This document shows, one piece after another, positions 8,954 to 17,155 of a stretch of DNA of 49,105 nt. Numbering within the stretch: the stretch's first letter is position 1; each line of letters opens with the position of its first letter. Source of the DNA: an uncultured Burkholderiaceae bacterium (GTDB lineage Bacteria > Pseudomonadota > Gammaproteobacteria > Burkholderiales > Burkholderiaceae_B); assembly GCA_937888805.1 (NCBI GenBank), contig CALBEY010000067.1:1-49105 (forward strand), read 5' to 3'. The notes under the pieces are model-generated. The model ran no database searches. It saw only the letters and a program-made list of their open reading frames with translations, and was not told where the DNA came from. A program made the translations under genes and the position numbers.

Positions 8954-10387
8954 ATGACGCTAGACGCGATTTCGCACCGTGCCCGTAATGCCAAAATTTT
9001 GGCGACCCTTGGGCCTGCTAGCACTGATCGAAAGATGATATTCGCACTGTTTAAGGCGGGCGTTGACGTATTTCGGTTCAATTTTAGTCATGGCACCCAT
9101 GCGGATCACCAAGCCCGTTATGAGTTAGTGCGCGAAATTGAAAGTGAGGTTGGGCGTCCTGTCGGGATTTTGATGGATTTACAGGGACCAAAGCTCAGAC
9201 TAGGCGCTATTGAGGGCGGCAAGATTGCCGTGACCACTGGGCAAAAGCTAGGGCTCGATCTTGACCCCACACCGGGTAATGCGGTGCGCTTGCCAATGCC
9301 GCACCCAGAAATTTTTGCAGCCATCAAGGCTGGCGACGATCTGCTTATCGATGATGGCAAGGTTCGATTGCGGGTTCTCCAGGCCAATGCGCATTCGGCC
9401 AAGGTCGAAGTGCTCAATGATGGCGTGTTGTCAGACCGAAAAGGCGTCAATGTCCCTGGCGCTATTTTGCCAATGTCTGCGTTGACAGACAAAGATCGGC
9501 AAGATTTGGAATTTGGCTTGTCGTTGGGTGTGGATTGGGTAGCGCTGTCGTTCGTGCAACGACCGGAAGACATTGAAGAGGTCAAGGCCATCGTGGCTGG
9601 TCGCGCTTGGACCATGGCCAAGCTCGAAAAGCCCGCTGCGATTGAATCACTCGAGGCCATCATTGCCGCCAGCGACGGCGTGATGGTGGCACGTGGTGAT
9701 TTGGGTGTTGAGTGTGCGCCAGAAGATGTGCCAGTGATTCAAAAACGTATCATTCGTGCTTGCCGCGAGATCGGTAAGCCAGTGGTCGTGGCCACCCAAA
9801 TGCTTGAATCGATGATTTCATCACCCGTACCCACGCGAGCCGAAGTCAGCGATGTTGCGGGTGCGATTTATGATGGGGCCGATGCGGTCATGTTGTCGGC
9901 TGAGTCAGCCACTGGGAGCTACCCGGTGGCGGCTGTCACCATGATGGATCGCATCCTGCGAGCCACAGAAAACGATCCCTTGCAGCGCTTGACGATGCAA
10001 GCGGTCCAGTCTTATCGAGACACGACCACTCAAGATGCCATTTCGGCGGCGATTCGAACCGTGGCTGAAACATTACCGGTGGCAGCAACCGTTGCTTTTA
10101 CGTCTTCAGGGTCGAGTGCCCTCAGGGTGGCTCATGAGCGACCACGCACACCGATTTTGAGCTTAACGCCACACATCAGTGTGGCTCGACGCCTAACCTT
10201 GGTATGGGGCGTGCATTCAACGCAAGCGGCTGACGTGACCGATACGGACGAAATCGTGACCCACGCCACGGCAGCGGTTAAACGCCACGGCTTTGGTGAG
10301 CCGGGTCGGGCGGTTTTGGTGGCAGCTGGCACGCCATTTGGGGTGTCAGGCACGACCAATTTGCTGCGTATTGTTTGGTTGCAGTAA
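8954..10387 (+). CDS. pyk: Pyruvate kinase
   Basis: Pyruvate kinase transfers phosphate from PEP to ADP as the last step of glycolysis. The 477-residue protein shows the N-terminal NAKILATLGPAS stretch, the substrate loop FRFNFSHG, the LMDLQGPKLRLG stretch, the active-site lysine segment MAKLEKPAA, MVARGDLGVE and the VVVATQMLESMI helix. These cover the catalytic barrel and the swivel domain; the C-terminal regulatory domain has the normal length. A GAGG at 8943-8946 fits the ATG at 8954. It is convergent with trxC, with only 24 bases between the two stops and no obvious terminator there. Confidence 0.96.
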   Translation: MTLDAISHRARNAKILATLGPASTDRKMIFALFKAGVDVFRFNFSHGTHADHQARYELVREIESEVGRPVGILMDLQGPKLRLGAIEGGKIAVTTGQKLGLDLDPTPGNAVRLPMPHPEIFAAIKAGDDLLIDDGKVRLRVLQANAHSAKVEVLNDGVLSDRKGVNVPGAILPMSALTDKDRQDLEFGLSLGVDWVALSFVQRPEDIEEVKAIVAGRAWTMAKLEKPAAIESLEAIIAASDGVMVARGDLGVECAPEDVPVIQKRIIRACREIGKPVVVATQMLESMISSPVPTRAEVSDVAGAIYDGADAVMLSAESATGSYPVAAVTMMDRILRATENDPLQRLTMQAVQSYRDTTTQDAISAAIRTVAETLPVAATVAFTSSGSSALRVAHERPRTPILSLTPHISVARRLTLVWGVHSTQAADVTDTDEIVTHATAAVKRHGFGEPGRAVLVAAGTPFGVSGTTNLLRIVWLQ

Positions 10388-10411
10388 GTGATTGATACCG
10401 CGCGACATTTT

Positions 10412-10864
10412 CTAAGTTCTGTTTTTCTCGAGTACCTGTGCCACGAGTTGCGCTAGCGCCGAGGGTGCCAGTGCACCACTAACGCGTTGAATCGATTGGC
10501 CGTGATGAAAAACAATCAAGGTCGGGATTGAACGTATTTGGTGAGCAATGGCCACGCTTTGATGGGCTTCAGTGTCGACCTTGGCAAATACCATGTGGCC
10601 ACCGTGTTGATTGGCAGCATTGGCAAAGGTGGGAGCAAACTGCAGGCAAGGCCCACACCATGGCGCCCAAAAGTCCACCATCACGGGTATGGCCTGGGCT
10701 TGAGCGTTGGTTGGCTTTTGAGTTAATTCGGATAAGGCGCTGGCATCCAATGACAGCACGCCTGCTAGCATGGGTTTGCCGCAAACACCACAAGCCGGTG
10801 ATTCACCCAACCGATCAACCGGCAAGCGATTTTTTTTCTGACAGTGGGGACAGGCGACGATCAT
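10412..10864 (-). CDS. trxC: Thioredoxin 2 (zinc-containing TrxC)
   Basis: This is a cytosolic thiol-disulfide reductase. An N-terminal zinc ribbon with Cys5, Cys8, Cys25 and Cys28 distinguishes TrxC from TrxA, and the active site APWCGPC has Cys70 and Cys73. The length of 150 residues is typical. AGGAG lies upstream of the ATG at 10864. TrxC is part of the OxyR response in E. coli; I could not identify an OxyR site here. It stands alone between the convergent pyk gene and the divergent permease gene. Confidence 0.95.
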   Translation of the reverse strand: MIVACPHCQKKNRLPVDRLGESPACGVCGKPMLAGVLSLDASALSELTQKPTNAQAQAIPVMVDFWAPWCGPCLQFAPTFANAANQHGGHMVFAKVDTEAHQSVAIAHQIRSIPTLIVFHHGQSIQRVSGALAPSALAQLVAQVLEKNRT

Positions 10865-11096
10865 TTGAGGCTCCTGTTTTTAAATGGCACGTAATGTAGA
10901 CGTCCTTTTGTTTAAGCGCGTGCTGATGATCTAACCAATATAAATTATTTATCGGCTGAAGCCAGCTGTCATGTTAGCTGCGCTGCGATTGACTCGCATT
11001 TTTGGCAAAAATGACAAAAATGTATTCTGGCATTGGTATGCTGTTGGTGCAAATGATCTGATTCCACTTTAACGGCGCATTGTTTTTAGGCATCAA

Positions 11097-12203
11097 TTGA
11101 CGAACGAAATGACACACCATCGCGCCTTCTTGGCGTTACTGATTGCGATCTCTTTGGCCTTCGTGTGGCTACTCACGCCTTTCATGGCTGCGATTTTTTG
11201 GGCAATCGTCATTGCTATTTTGTTTGCGCCGCTACAGCGACGCTTGTTGTTTCGCCTGCCGCGTTCTCCTAATTTGGCCAGCCTCATCATGTTATTGGTG
11301 ATTGTTTTGATGGTCTTGTTACCCATGGGGTTTTTGGTGCAGTCGGTGGCCTCCGAGGTGATTGAACTTTATCAACTGGTTCAGGCTGGTCAATTTAATA
11401 TTGGTGACCAGTTTGAACAGGTTTTTAATGCTTTGCCTGAGTTTGCTCGGCCGTGGTTAGAGCGCGCGGGTCTGGCCGATGTTGAGGCCATCAAGTCTTA
11501 CGTGTCGCGGTTCGCTGCGCAAGCCGTACGTGTGGTGGGCAACCAAGCGATCAATGTGGGACAAAACACGTTCCTCTTTGTGTTAAGTCTGGCCATCATG
11601 CTGTATCTGTTGTTCTTTTTGCTTCGTGATGGCGCAAGCCTTTCGTCCCTAGTTAGAAGAGGGCTGCCTTTAACGGCCAATCAAAAAGAACAGTTTCTTG
11701 ATAAGTTGGCGACCGTTGTGCGCGCCACGATCAAGGGCAACGTGGCCGTGGCGGCCGTTCAAGGTGCGCTCGGCGGCCTGATCTTCTGGATTTTGGACAT
11801 ACCGTCAGCGATCCTTTGGGGGACCCTGATGGCGATTTTGTCATTGTTGCCCGCGGTGGGGGCTAGCTTGGTCTGGGCGCCAGTGGCGATTTACTTTTTG
11901 GCGACAGGTGCGATCGGTGATGCCATCATATTGACGCTATTTGGTGTGCTGGTTATCGGGTTGGTTGATAATGTGTTGCGACCCATTTTGGTGGGTAAAG
12001 ACACTCGCCTGCCAGATTATTTGGTGCTGATTTCTACGCTAGGAGGCTTGACGCTCTTTGGTCTTAGCGGATTCGTGGCAGGGCCCTTGATCGCTGCCTT
12101 GTTTATGGTGGCTTGGGATTTGTTCATGAATCTGAGAGAACAGCCCGCTGGCACTTCGGATCAAGTCGATGGGGCTGCAGGCGAAGCCAAACCTAACGAT
12201 TGA
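11097..12203 (+). CDS. AI-2E family (PerM/YdiK-like) permease
   Basis: This is an integral membrane protein of the AI-2E transporter family, with about eight hydrophobic segments in 368 residues. The N-terminal pair of helices (FLALLIAISLAFVWLLTPFM) and the C-terminal block GLVDNVLRPILVGKDTRLP are family hallmarks. The TTG at 11097 has an AGG 6 bases upstream; the ATG at 11109 is the alternative. The 3' end overlaps the opposing 124-residue gene by 43 bases. Members export small solutes or act in Na+/H+ exchange; the substrate here is unknown. Confidence 0.88.
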   Translation: MTNEMTHHRAFLALLIAISLAFVWLLTPFMAAIFWAIVIAILFAPLQRRLLFRLPRSPNLASLIMLLVIVLMVLLPMGFLVQSVASEVIELYQLVQAGQFNIGDQFEQVFNALPEFARPWLERAGLADVEAIKSYVSRFAAQAVRVVGNQAINVGQNTFLFVLSLAIMLYLLFFLLRDGASLSSLVRRGLPLTANQKEQFLDKLATVVRATIKGNVAVAAVQGALGGLIFWILDIPSAILWGTLMAILSLLPAVGASLVWAPVAIYFLATGAIGDAIILTLFGVLVIGLVDNVLRPILVGKDTRLPDYLVLISTLGGLTLFGLSGFVAGPLIAALFMVAWDLFMNLREQPAGTSDQVDGAAGEAKPND

Positions 12204-12535
12204 CGGGCTGCCATGACCGTCAAGGTACTTTCACATAGAAAAACAACAATGTCCGATGGCGCCATCACCTCCAATATCTCAAGTAAGGCCTCTGTTTGAT
12301 CATCAGCACCAGTGAGTGCACCAACATGCACGGGTGCACCCCTTTCAAATACCGCACGAGGCACCAAATAGACCAATGCGTTAGGGTCAGGTGGTCCAAC
12401 CAACAACAAAACCGTGAGCGTAAAGACGTCGTGGCTGGGTTCTGGGTTGGTGAGGTCGGTAACGGTCAGTTCTATTTCAACCAAGTCTGGTAATTCAGCG
12501 TTCAGCACCAAACGTGGCGTTAGTCCCTCAATCAT
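12161..12535 (-). CDS. Hypothetical protein, 124 aa
   Basis: I do not recognise this protein. It is acidic and rich in Leu, Val and hydroxyl residues, starts MIEGLTPRLVLNAELPDLVE, and has no clear signal peptide or membrane span. An alternating hydrophobic pattern (EIELTVTDL, VFTLTVLLLVG, ALVYLVPRAVF) suggests a small beta-rich cytosolic domain. It fills the gap between the permease gene and rdgC, lies 34 bases downstream of the rdgC stop on the same strand, and so is probably co-transcribed with rdgC. It overlaps the end of the permease gene by 43 bases. A spurious ORF is possible but less likely, because no other frame fills the interval. Confidence 0.55.
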   Translation of the reverse strand: MIEGLTPRLVLNAELPDLVEIELTVTDLTNPEPSHDVFTLTVLLLVGPPDPNALVYLVPRAVFERGAPVHVGALTGADDQTEALLEILEVMAPSDIVVFLCESTLTVMAARQSLGLASPAAPST

Positions 12536-12569
12536 GTTGTGCTTGTCTCAATCGTTGGCTGTTGGGTGG

Positions 12570-13487
12570 CTATTGGGTGGCTGTGGTGTTTAGGTTGGCG
12601 CCAAGGGCCTCGGTCAACGCTACCAGCAGCTGATTGAGTTCGGCTGTCATCAGCACAAAGTCGCCATCAAGTTTTTCTTCAGGCGTTGCAGCCGCTTGAG
12701 CATTTGATCTGTCCTGAAGGATGTCTAGCGCATTGACTCGTTTGCAATCGGCCGTGTCCGTGAGCACAAAACCAATGCGATCCTGCCAAGTGAGCGCTAA
12801 GCGTGTGCACTGGTAGCCCGCTTGAACATGACGGGTGATGGCGTCCTGACTCAGTTCATGACGGGTATATCGGATGACGGCGGCACTGTCGCTGGTTGAT
12901 TGCCATTGGCTTTCTGGTTCAAGTGTGAAGCCATCGGGGGCTGTGCCAGCAATCATCCAGTTTGTCATCAGACCAGCCACCGAGTGCGACAGTTGCAAAG
13001 GCTCGACCGGATAAGGGTAGAGTGCTTTGCCCAAGGCTGACAACACTTCTTCGGCTTGCCCGCTCGAGGCGGCATCAACAACCAGCCATCGGTTGATGGG
13101 GTCGGCCCAAACATGAATATCGCGTGCGATCCGAAACGCGCGCGGCATCAGCTCATCGGTGACGGTTTGTTTGAGGTCTTTGATCTGCTTGCGCCCTGGT
13201 TTATAGCCTTGTTCGGCCTCCATGAGCAAGGCACGGGCTTTGGTTTCTTGGTTCACAACCGTTGCGGGTAGGAGTTTTTTCTCCAAGCGCAACGCCAGTA
13301 GGTACTGGCCCTGAACCGGTACCGCCAGTCTGTCGTCGTTTTCACGCGGGGCAACCCAGCCGAGCGCTGTCGCTGATAAATCGTCGCTGCTGGCAAAAGC
13401 ATGCGATTTCAGTGTTTCACCGATGGTTTCGGCACGGTCAGCCCAATGGGGGGTCAGACGAAAAATTTTGAGATTTCTAAACCACAT
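12570..13487 (-). CDS. rdgC: Recombination-associated protein RdgC
   Basis: RdgC forms a ring dimer on double-stranded DNA and modulates RecA-dependent recombination. The product begins with the family-diagnostic MWFRNLKIFRL, and the C-terminal part resembles other RdgC proteins, at about 305 residues. I set the start at the ATG at 13487 because it gives this conserved N-terminus and has AGGTG nine bases upstream. A GTG four codons earlier overlaps that ribosome site and is unlikely. It is followed by the unrecognised 124-residue gene. recA lies about 11 kb away in the same window. Confidence 0.94.
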   Translation of the reverse strand: MWFRNLKIFRLTPHWADRAETIGETLKSHAFASSDDLSATALGWVAPRENDDRLAVPVQGQYLLALRLEKKLLPATVVNQETKARALLMEAEQGYKPGRKQIKDLKQTVTDELMPRAFRIARDIHVWADPINRWLVVDAASSGQAEEVLSALGKALYPYPVEPLQLSHSVAGLMTNWMIAGTAPDGFTLEPESQWQSTSDSAAVIRYTRHELSQDAITRHVQAGYQCTRLALTWQDRIGFVLTDTADCKRVNALDILQDRSNAQAAATPEEKLDGDFVLMTAELNQLLVALTEALGANLNTTATQ

Positions 13488-13563
13488 TGCGTAAAACACC
13501 TAGCCCGAAAGCAACATTGAATGGGACGACAGTGTAGCGCGCTCGCGCTTAGGCTCAGTGTCG

Positions 13564-14196
13564 TTAGTCTGAACAGTGGGGTGGTTTTGTCATGCCTTCA
13601 AAACAGGTATGCACCAGCAGGTCAACGATGTCAGCGTCACTGAAGGCGCCGCCATTCTTCAGAAAATCGGCCACAGGATCGCAAGAACGGGCGTAGATCG
13701 TGTACAGAATGACCTCGCCAGGCAACGCGGCTGAAAGGTCGCCTTTGCTTTGGGCCTGCGTGATCCAATCGCCGAGTTGCTCGGTCAGTGTCTCAAGCTG
13801 TCGCACGTAGGGTTCGTGGGAGAGCAACGTTTGTTGGATGCTTGAGCGCGTTGAGGGCAATGATGGCATCGTGCCGGTTAAGTGAATCGTCACCGCCCAT
13901 CGAACCACTGATTTAAGCTTGTGCAGGGCCGACATGTGACTTGGTAGGGCTTGCGCCATCGCGACCGCCTCTTCTAAGAAACGCGTCATAGAGGCGGCAG
14001 CCAGACTGTCCTTTGATTCGAAGTGCTTATAAAGACTGGCTTTGGCAATACCTACTTCGGCGGCCACTTCGTCCATCGTCATCAAGTCGTAGCCTTTTTG
14101 CGCCAGTAAACGGTTGACGGCATCTAGGATGGCGTCCTCGCGAAATTGGTGTTGCTGTTGCTTGAATGACAGTTTATTGGGCGCTGTAAGGGTCAT
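13564..14196 (-). CDS. TetR/AcrR-family transcriptional regulator
   Basis: This is a one-component repressor with an N-terminal helix-turn-helix at about residues 40-61 (TMDEVAAEVGIAKASLYKHF) and a C-terminal ligand-binding helical domain. I chose the ATG at 14196, about 210 residues long, because GGACT lies just upstream; a TTG at 14220 lacks a ribosome site. The gene is divergent from the nine-gene lipid operon, and the shared upstream region has a perfect 16-bp palindrome over a candidate operon promoter. By the usual logic of divergent TetR genes it controls that operon and itself. The ligand is unknown; an acyl chain or acyl-CoA would fit the neighbours. Confidence 0.9.
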   Translation of the reverse strand: MTLTAPNKLSFKQQQHQFREDAILDAVNRLLAQKGYDLMTMDEVAAEVGIAKASLYKHFESKDSLAAASMTRFLEEAVAMAQALPSHMSALHKLKSVVRWAVTIHLTGTMPSLPSTRSSIQQTLLSHEPYVRQLETLTEQLGDWITQAQSKGDLSAALPGEVILYTIYARSCDPVADFLKNGGAFSDADIVDLLVHTCFEGMTKPPHCSD

Positions 14197-14250
14197 GGGT
14201 AGAGTCCGTATTTCAACCAAATAAAGGGTGGTTAGCCATCAAATTCGACA

Positions 14251-14278
14251 TTGAACTTGTCAGTTCATTTTTTATACT
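14251..14278 (+). promoter_or_regulatory. Candidate operon promoter with TetR operator palindrome
   Basis: A -35-like TTGAAC (14251-14256), a 16-base spacer and a -10-like TATACT (14273-14278) point toward the lipid operon. A perfect inverted repeat TGAACT-TGTC-AGTTCA (14252-14267) covers the -35 and half the spacer, where a repressor would block RNA polymerase. The core TTGTCAGT recurs at 14326-14333 inside GTTTGTCAGTAAAC, a possible second site. A further palindrome TGCATA-G-TATGCA lies at 14278-14290. These are read by eye; binding by the neighbouring TetR protein is inferred. Confidence 0.6.
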
Positions 14279-14455
14279 GCATAGTATGCATTGAATCTAA
14301 TTACGGTTTCAGCAATTCGATAAGTTTGTCAGTAAACGTCTCATGATTGATCATTCAAAAGTTATCATCACAGCAGCTACCTTAGTGTCTCTTGAGATGA
14401 ATCAGGGTTTTTGAGCCCTACTAAGACAGACACAGCACAAAACCAGAGGCCTATT

Positions 14456-15007
14456 ATGCCCGTATCCGGACTGTTTGACGATGCCCAGCACGCCTATGCG
14501 AGCCCTGAGGAATTGCCACACGCTTTGAGGCAGCGCTGCCACGGCGACTGGGTCGTCCAAGGCCGGGGCCTGTTCACATGGAGTGTCTTTCGGGTTTACG
14601 AGGTATCGCTCTTGGTGCAACAGCCATTGAGCGCCAGCGCGATCGAGACAGGTTTCAACACTTTGGCACCTTTTGCCCTAGACCTGAACTATCTGCGTAA
14701 CGTGTCGGCGGCTCAAATCGCGCAGACCTCGGTTGCAGAGATGATTCGCTTAACTGATGTGGATCCGATTCGCGCCGTCCAGTGGGGTCAGCAACTAAGT
14801 GCCGTCCTACCTGATGTCGGTTTAGGCGACCGATTGATTGGCTTGTTTGAGCCCAATCACGCGGTGACTTTTTTCTCGAATGATCAATACCTTGGTGGGG
14901 TCGTTGAGCCGGATTTTGTGCCTGCATTCGCGTCTGTTTGGCTCGATCCTGAAACCAAAGCGCCAGCGCTACGTGCGGCGCTCCTAAACTTAAGCGCGCA
15001 ACTCTAG
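14456..15007 (+). CDS. Chalcone-isomerase-like protein, cytosolic paralogue
   Basis: The 183-residue protein belongs to the bacterial chalcone-isomerase-like domain family, whose fold in plants includes fatty-acid-binding members. It is a paralogue of the gene at 18348: both share a YxRNVS-type block followed by Q/I-rich helices, a GD-x-L-x-G-x-[FY] strand, an [AV]-x-FF-x-N-[DN]-Q turn and an FxSxWLDP-[EQ]-T block. I chose the ATG at 14456, with AGAGG six bases upstream, over a TTG at 14411. With this start it has no signal peptide, unlike its paralogue. It is first in the operon and its stop overlaps the next start by one base. Chalcone isomerase activity itself is not expected. Confidence 0.8.
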   Translation: MPVSGLFDDAQHAYASPEELPHALRQRCHGDWVVQGRGLFTWSVFRVYEVSLLVQQPLSASAIETGFNTLAPFALDLNYLRNVSAAQIAQTSVAEMIRLTDVDPIRAVQWGQQLSAVLPDVGLGDRLIGLFEPNHAVTFFSNDQYLGGVVEPDFVPAFASVWLDPETKAPALRAALLNLSAQL

Positions 15008-16344
15008 TGCATATGGATCAACAAACAGTCACTCTAGCCCGTCGACAATCGCTGTCACCTGGGGATAAGATTGCGGTGGTCGGTTCCGGCATCTCTGGGC
15101 TCGCGTGCGCGTGGCTTTTGGCGCAGCGATACCACGTGACTTTGTTCGAAGCTGGGGCTTACTTCGGGGGGCATTCCAACACGGTGGATGTCCACTTAGA
15201 AAACATGACCCATCCGGTGGACACTGGATTTTTGGTGCATAACGAATTGACTTATCCGAACCTGATTGCCATGTTCGAATACCTTAAAGTCCCCGTTCAT
15301 AGCAGTGAAATGTCATTTGGTGTCTCGATCCGAGACATCGATCTTGAGTGGGCCGGTACCAATCTTGGAACTGTTTTTGCCCAAAAGAAAAATCTATTCA
15401 GCCCTCGATTTTTGAAAATGTTGGCGCAAATCATGCGCTTTAACAAGTCCGCTGGCGCGTATCTGACCGCTTCGCGTCAAACGCAAACGACGCTCGGTGA
15501 GCTGCTTGACGCACACCATTACGACTGGCCGATGCGACAGTGGTACCTGTTGCCGATGGCGGCAGCCATTTGGTCTTCATCCGTCAAAGATATTTTGGGG
15601 TTTCCTGCGGCAACCTTTTTGCAGTTTTGCTTAAACCATCGCTTGTTACAAGTTGAAGGTCGTCCCAAATGGCGCACCGTGGTGGGGGGCTCACGGGTCT
15701 ATGTCAATGCGATGTTGCCGCAGATACAAGACACGCGCTTGAACTGCGCTGTCCACCACGTGACTCGATTGGCAAAAGGCGTTGAAATCCGCAGTGAACG
15801 TGGCATTGAGACCTTTGATGCGGTGGTGATGGCTTGCCACGCGCCGACTGCCTTGAGCGTGCTCGACGCCCGGCCCGATGAGGCTCGGGTGCTTGGCGGG
15901 TTCCGCTACCAGAACAATGAGGCCTACTTGCATGTTGACGCCGCCTTGTTGCCCAAACGTAAAAAAGTTTGGTCGGCCTGGAATTACTTAGCCGCTGGCG
16001 ACCAGGCCCGAGGATTGTCTCAAGAGCGCCCGGTGGCAGTGACTTACTTGATTAATTTGTTGCAGCCCTTGCCTTTTAAAACACCCGTCATGGTGACTTT
16101 GAATCCTTACGAACCCCCGGCAGCCGACAAATTGATTCGAAGAATCGGCTACTCGCATCCTGTGATGGACCAGGCTGCTATTGATGCTCAGCAACGTCTG
16201 CCTGACATTCAGGGCCAAGACCGCGTGTGGTTCTGTGGTGCTTGGTGCGGTTATGGTTTTCATGAAGATGGGTTGAAGTCCGCATTAGCCGTGGTTCGTG
16301 ATTTTGATGTGCCCATCCCGTGGGTGGTCAATGAACATGCATAG
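15007..16344 (+). CDS. FAD-dependent oxidoreductase (flavin amine oxidase-like)
   Basis: The 445-residue flavoprotein has an N-terminal dinucleotide-binding motif VVGSGISGLACAW (glycines at 26, 28 and 31 with the GTG start) ending in the acidic residue of LFEAG, and a C-terminal FAD contact region VWFCGAWCGYGFHEDGLKSA. It belongs to the COG2907 type of predicted NAD/FAD-binding proteins found beside DUF1365 and cyclopropane-synthase-like genes. In alphaproteobacteria such genes have been tied to modification of membrane fatty acids, including desaturation next to a methyl branch. The start is uncertain: GTG at 15007 overlaps the previous stop, ATG at 15013 is close, and neither has a strong ribosome site. 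Its role as a fatty acyl desaturase or oxidase is inference. Confidence 0.88.
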   Translation: MHMDQQTVTLARRQSLSPGDKIAVVGSGISGLACAWLLAQRYHVTLFEAGAYFGGHSNTVDVHLENMTHPVDTGFLVHNELTYPNLIAMFEYLKVPVHSSEMSFGVSIRDIDLEWAGTNLGTVFAQKKNLFSPRFLKMLAQIMRFNKSAGAYLTASRQTQTTLGELLDAHHYDWPMRQWYLLPMAAAIWSSSVKDILGFPAATFLQFCLNHRLLQVEGRPKWRTVVGGSRVYVNAMLPQIQDTRLNCAVHHVTRLAKGVEIRSERGIETFDAVVMACHAPTALSVLDARPDEARVLGGFRYQNNEAYLHVDAALLPKRKKVWSAWNYLAAGDQARGLSQERPVAVTYLINLLQPLPFKTPVMVTLNPYEPPAADKLIRRIGYSHPVMDQAAIDAQQRLPDIQGQDRVWFCGAWCGYGFHEDGLKSALAVVRDFDVPIPWVVNEHA

Positions 16345-17155
16345 CCCACCACATACCACTGAGCCTGTGTTACGGCTGGCTCGCGCCCATGTGATGCACA
16401 AGCGTTTCAGGCCGTTTGTTCACCCCTTCGTGTACCGATTGTTTTGTTTGCAAGCGAGAATGGACAGGCCGCAAGACCTAGCCAGACACAATAGCTGGTT
16501 ATTTGGGGTTAATCGCTCGCGTCCGGTGAGTTTGATGAATGCCGATCACGGGTTTCGGGATGGCGGGGATCTGATGGATTGGCTCAAAGCAACCACCGAG
16601 CATGCCGGTGTTGCCATGCCAGGTGGCGCGGTTTGGCTGCAGTGCTTTCCCAGGCTCTTGGGCTATGTATTTAACCCCGTGAGTTTCTGGTACTTGTATG
16701 ACAAGGCAGAAATTTTGCGCGTTATCGTCGCCGAAGTGAACAACACCTTCGGTCAGCATCATCACTACGTGTTGACCAACCCAGAGGGTGGGTCCATTAA
16801 CAGTGATGCGTCTATGACCTGCGAAAAGGTTTTCCATGTGTCGCCCTTTTGCCCGGTGGCGGGGCGCTATCAATTTGAGTATGTGGTCAACCAAAAATTA
16901 ACGCGGATGACTATTGATTATTACGATGATGAAACACGGCCTGAGCCACTGATTCACACGGCGATTGCCACCGAGGCCCAGCCATTTAGCACCAGCGCGT
17001 TATTTGCCGCTATGTTACGCATGCCCTTGATGACATTTGGTGTCATGGTTCGTATCCATTGGCAAGCGTTAAAACTTTGGCGCCGTGGTGCCAAGTTTCA
17101 CCGGCTTCCCGATTTACCCACAGAAGAAGTCACGACCAATCAGAGATCTCTATGA
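16331..17155 (+). CDS. DUF1365 domain protein
   Basis: The product, about 274 residues, matches DUF1365 (COG3496). Visible family features are the N-terminal H-x-[RK]-x-x-P-x-x-[HN]-x-F-x-Y-x-[LV] stretch (HKRFRPFVHPFVYRLF), the segment LLGYVFNPVSFWYLYD, and VAEVNNTFGQHH. The several conserved His, Asn and Tyr residues suggest a metal- or lipid-handling enzyme, but the reaction is not established from sequence. I start it at the ATG at 16331, three bases after a GGTGG, which overlaps the flavoprotein gene by 14 bases; earlier starts give an untypical N-terminus. Genes of this family regularly accompany the flavoprotein and the methyltransferase found on either side here. Confidence 0.88.
   Translation: MNMHSPPHTTEPVLRLARAHVMHKRFRPFVHPFVYRLFCLQARMDRPQDLARHNSWLFGVNRSRPVSLMNADHGFRDGGDLMDWLKATTEHAGVAMPGGAVWLQCFPRLLGYVFNPVSFWYLYDKAEILRVIVAEVNNTFGQHHHYVLTNPEGGSINSDASMTCEKVFHVSPFCPVAGRYQFEYVVNQKLTRMTIDYYDDETRPEPLIHTAIATEAQPFSTSALFAAMLRMPLMTFGVMVRIHWQALKLWRRGAKFHRLPDLPTEEVTTNQRSL

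Noticed and set aside
14411..14455. TTG start 15 codons earlier for the first chalcone-isomerase-like gene
   Set aside because: Its possible ribosome site is too close (three bases), while the ATG at 14456 has AGAGG at a good distance and begins nearer the conserved part.
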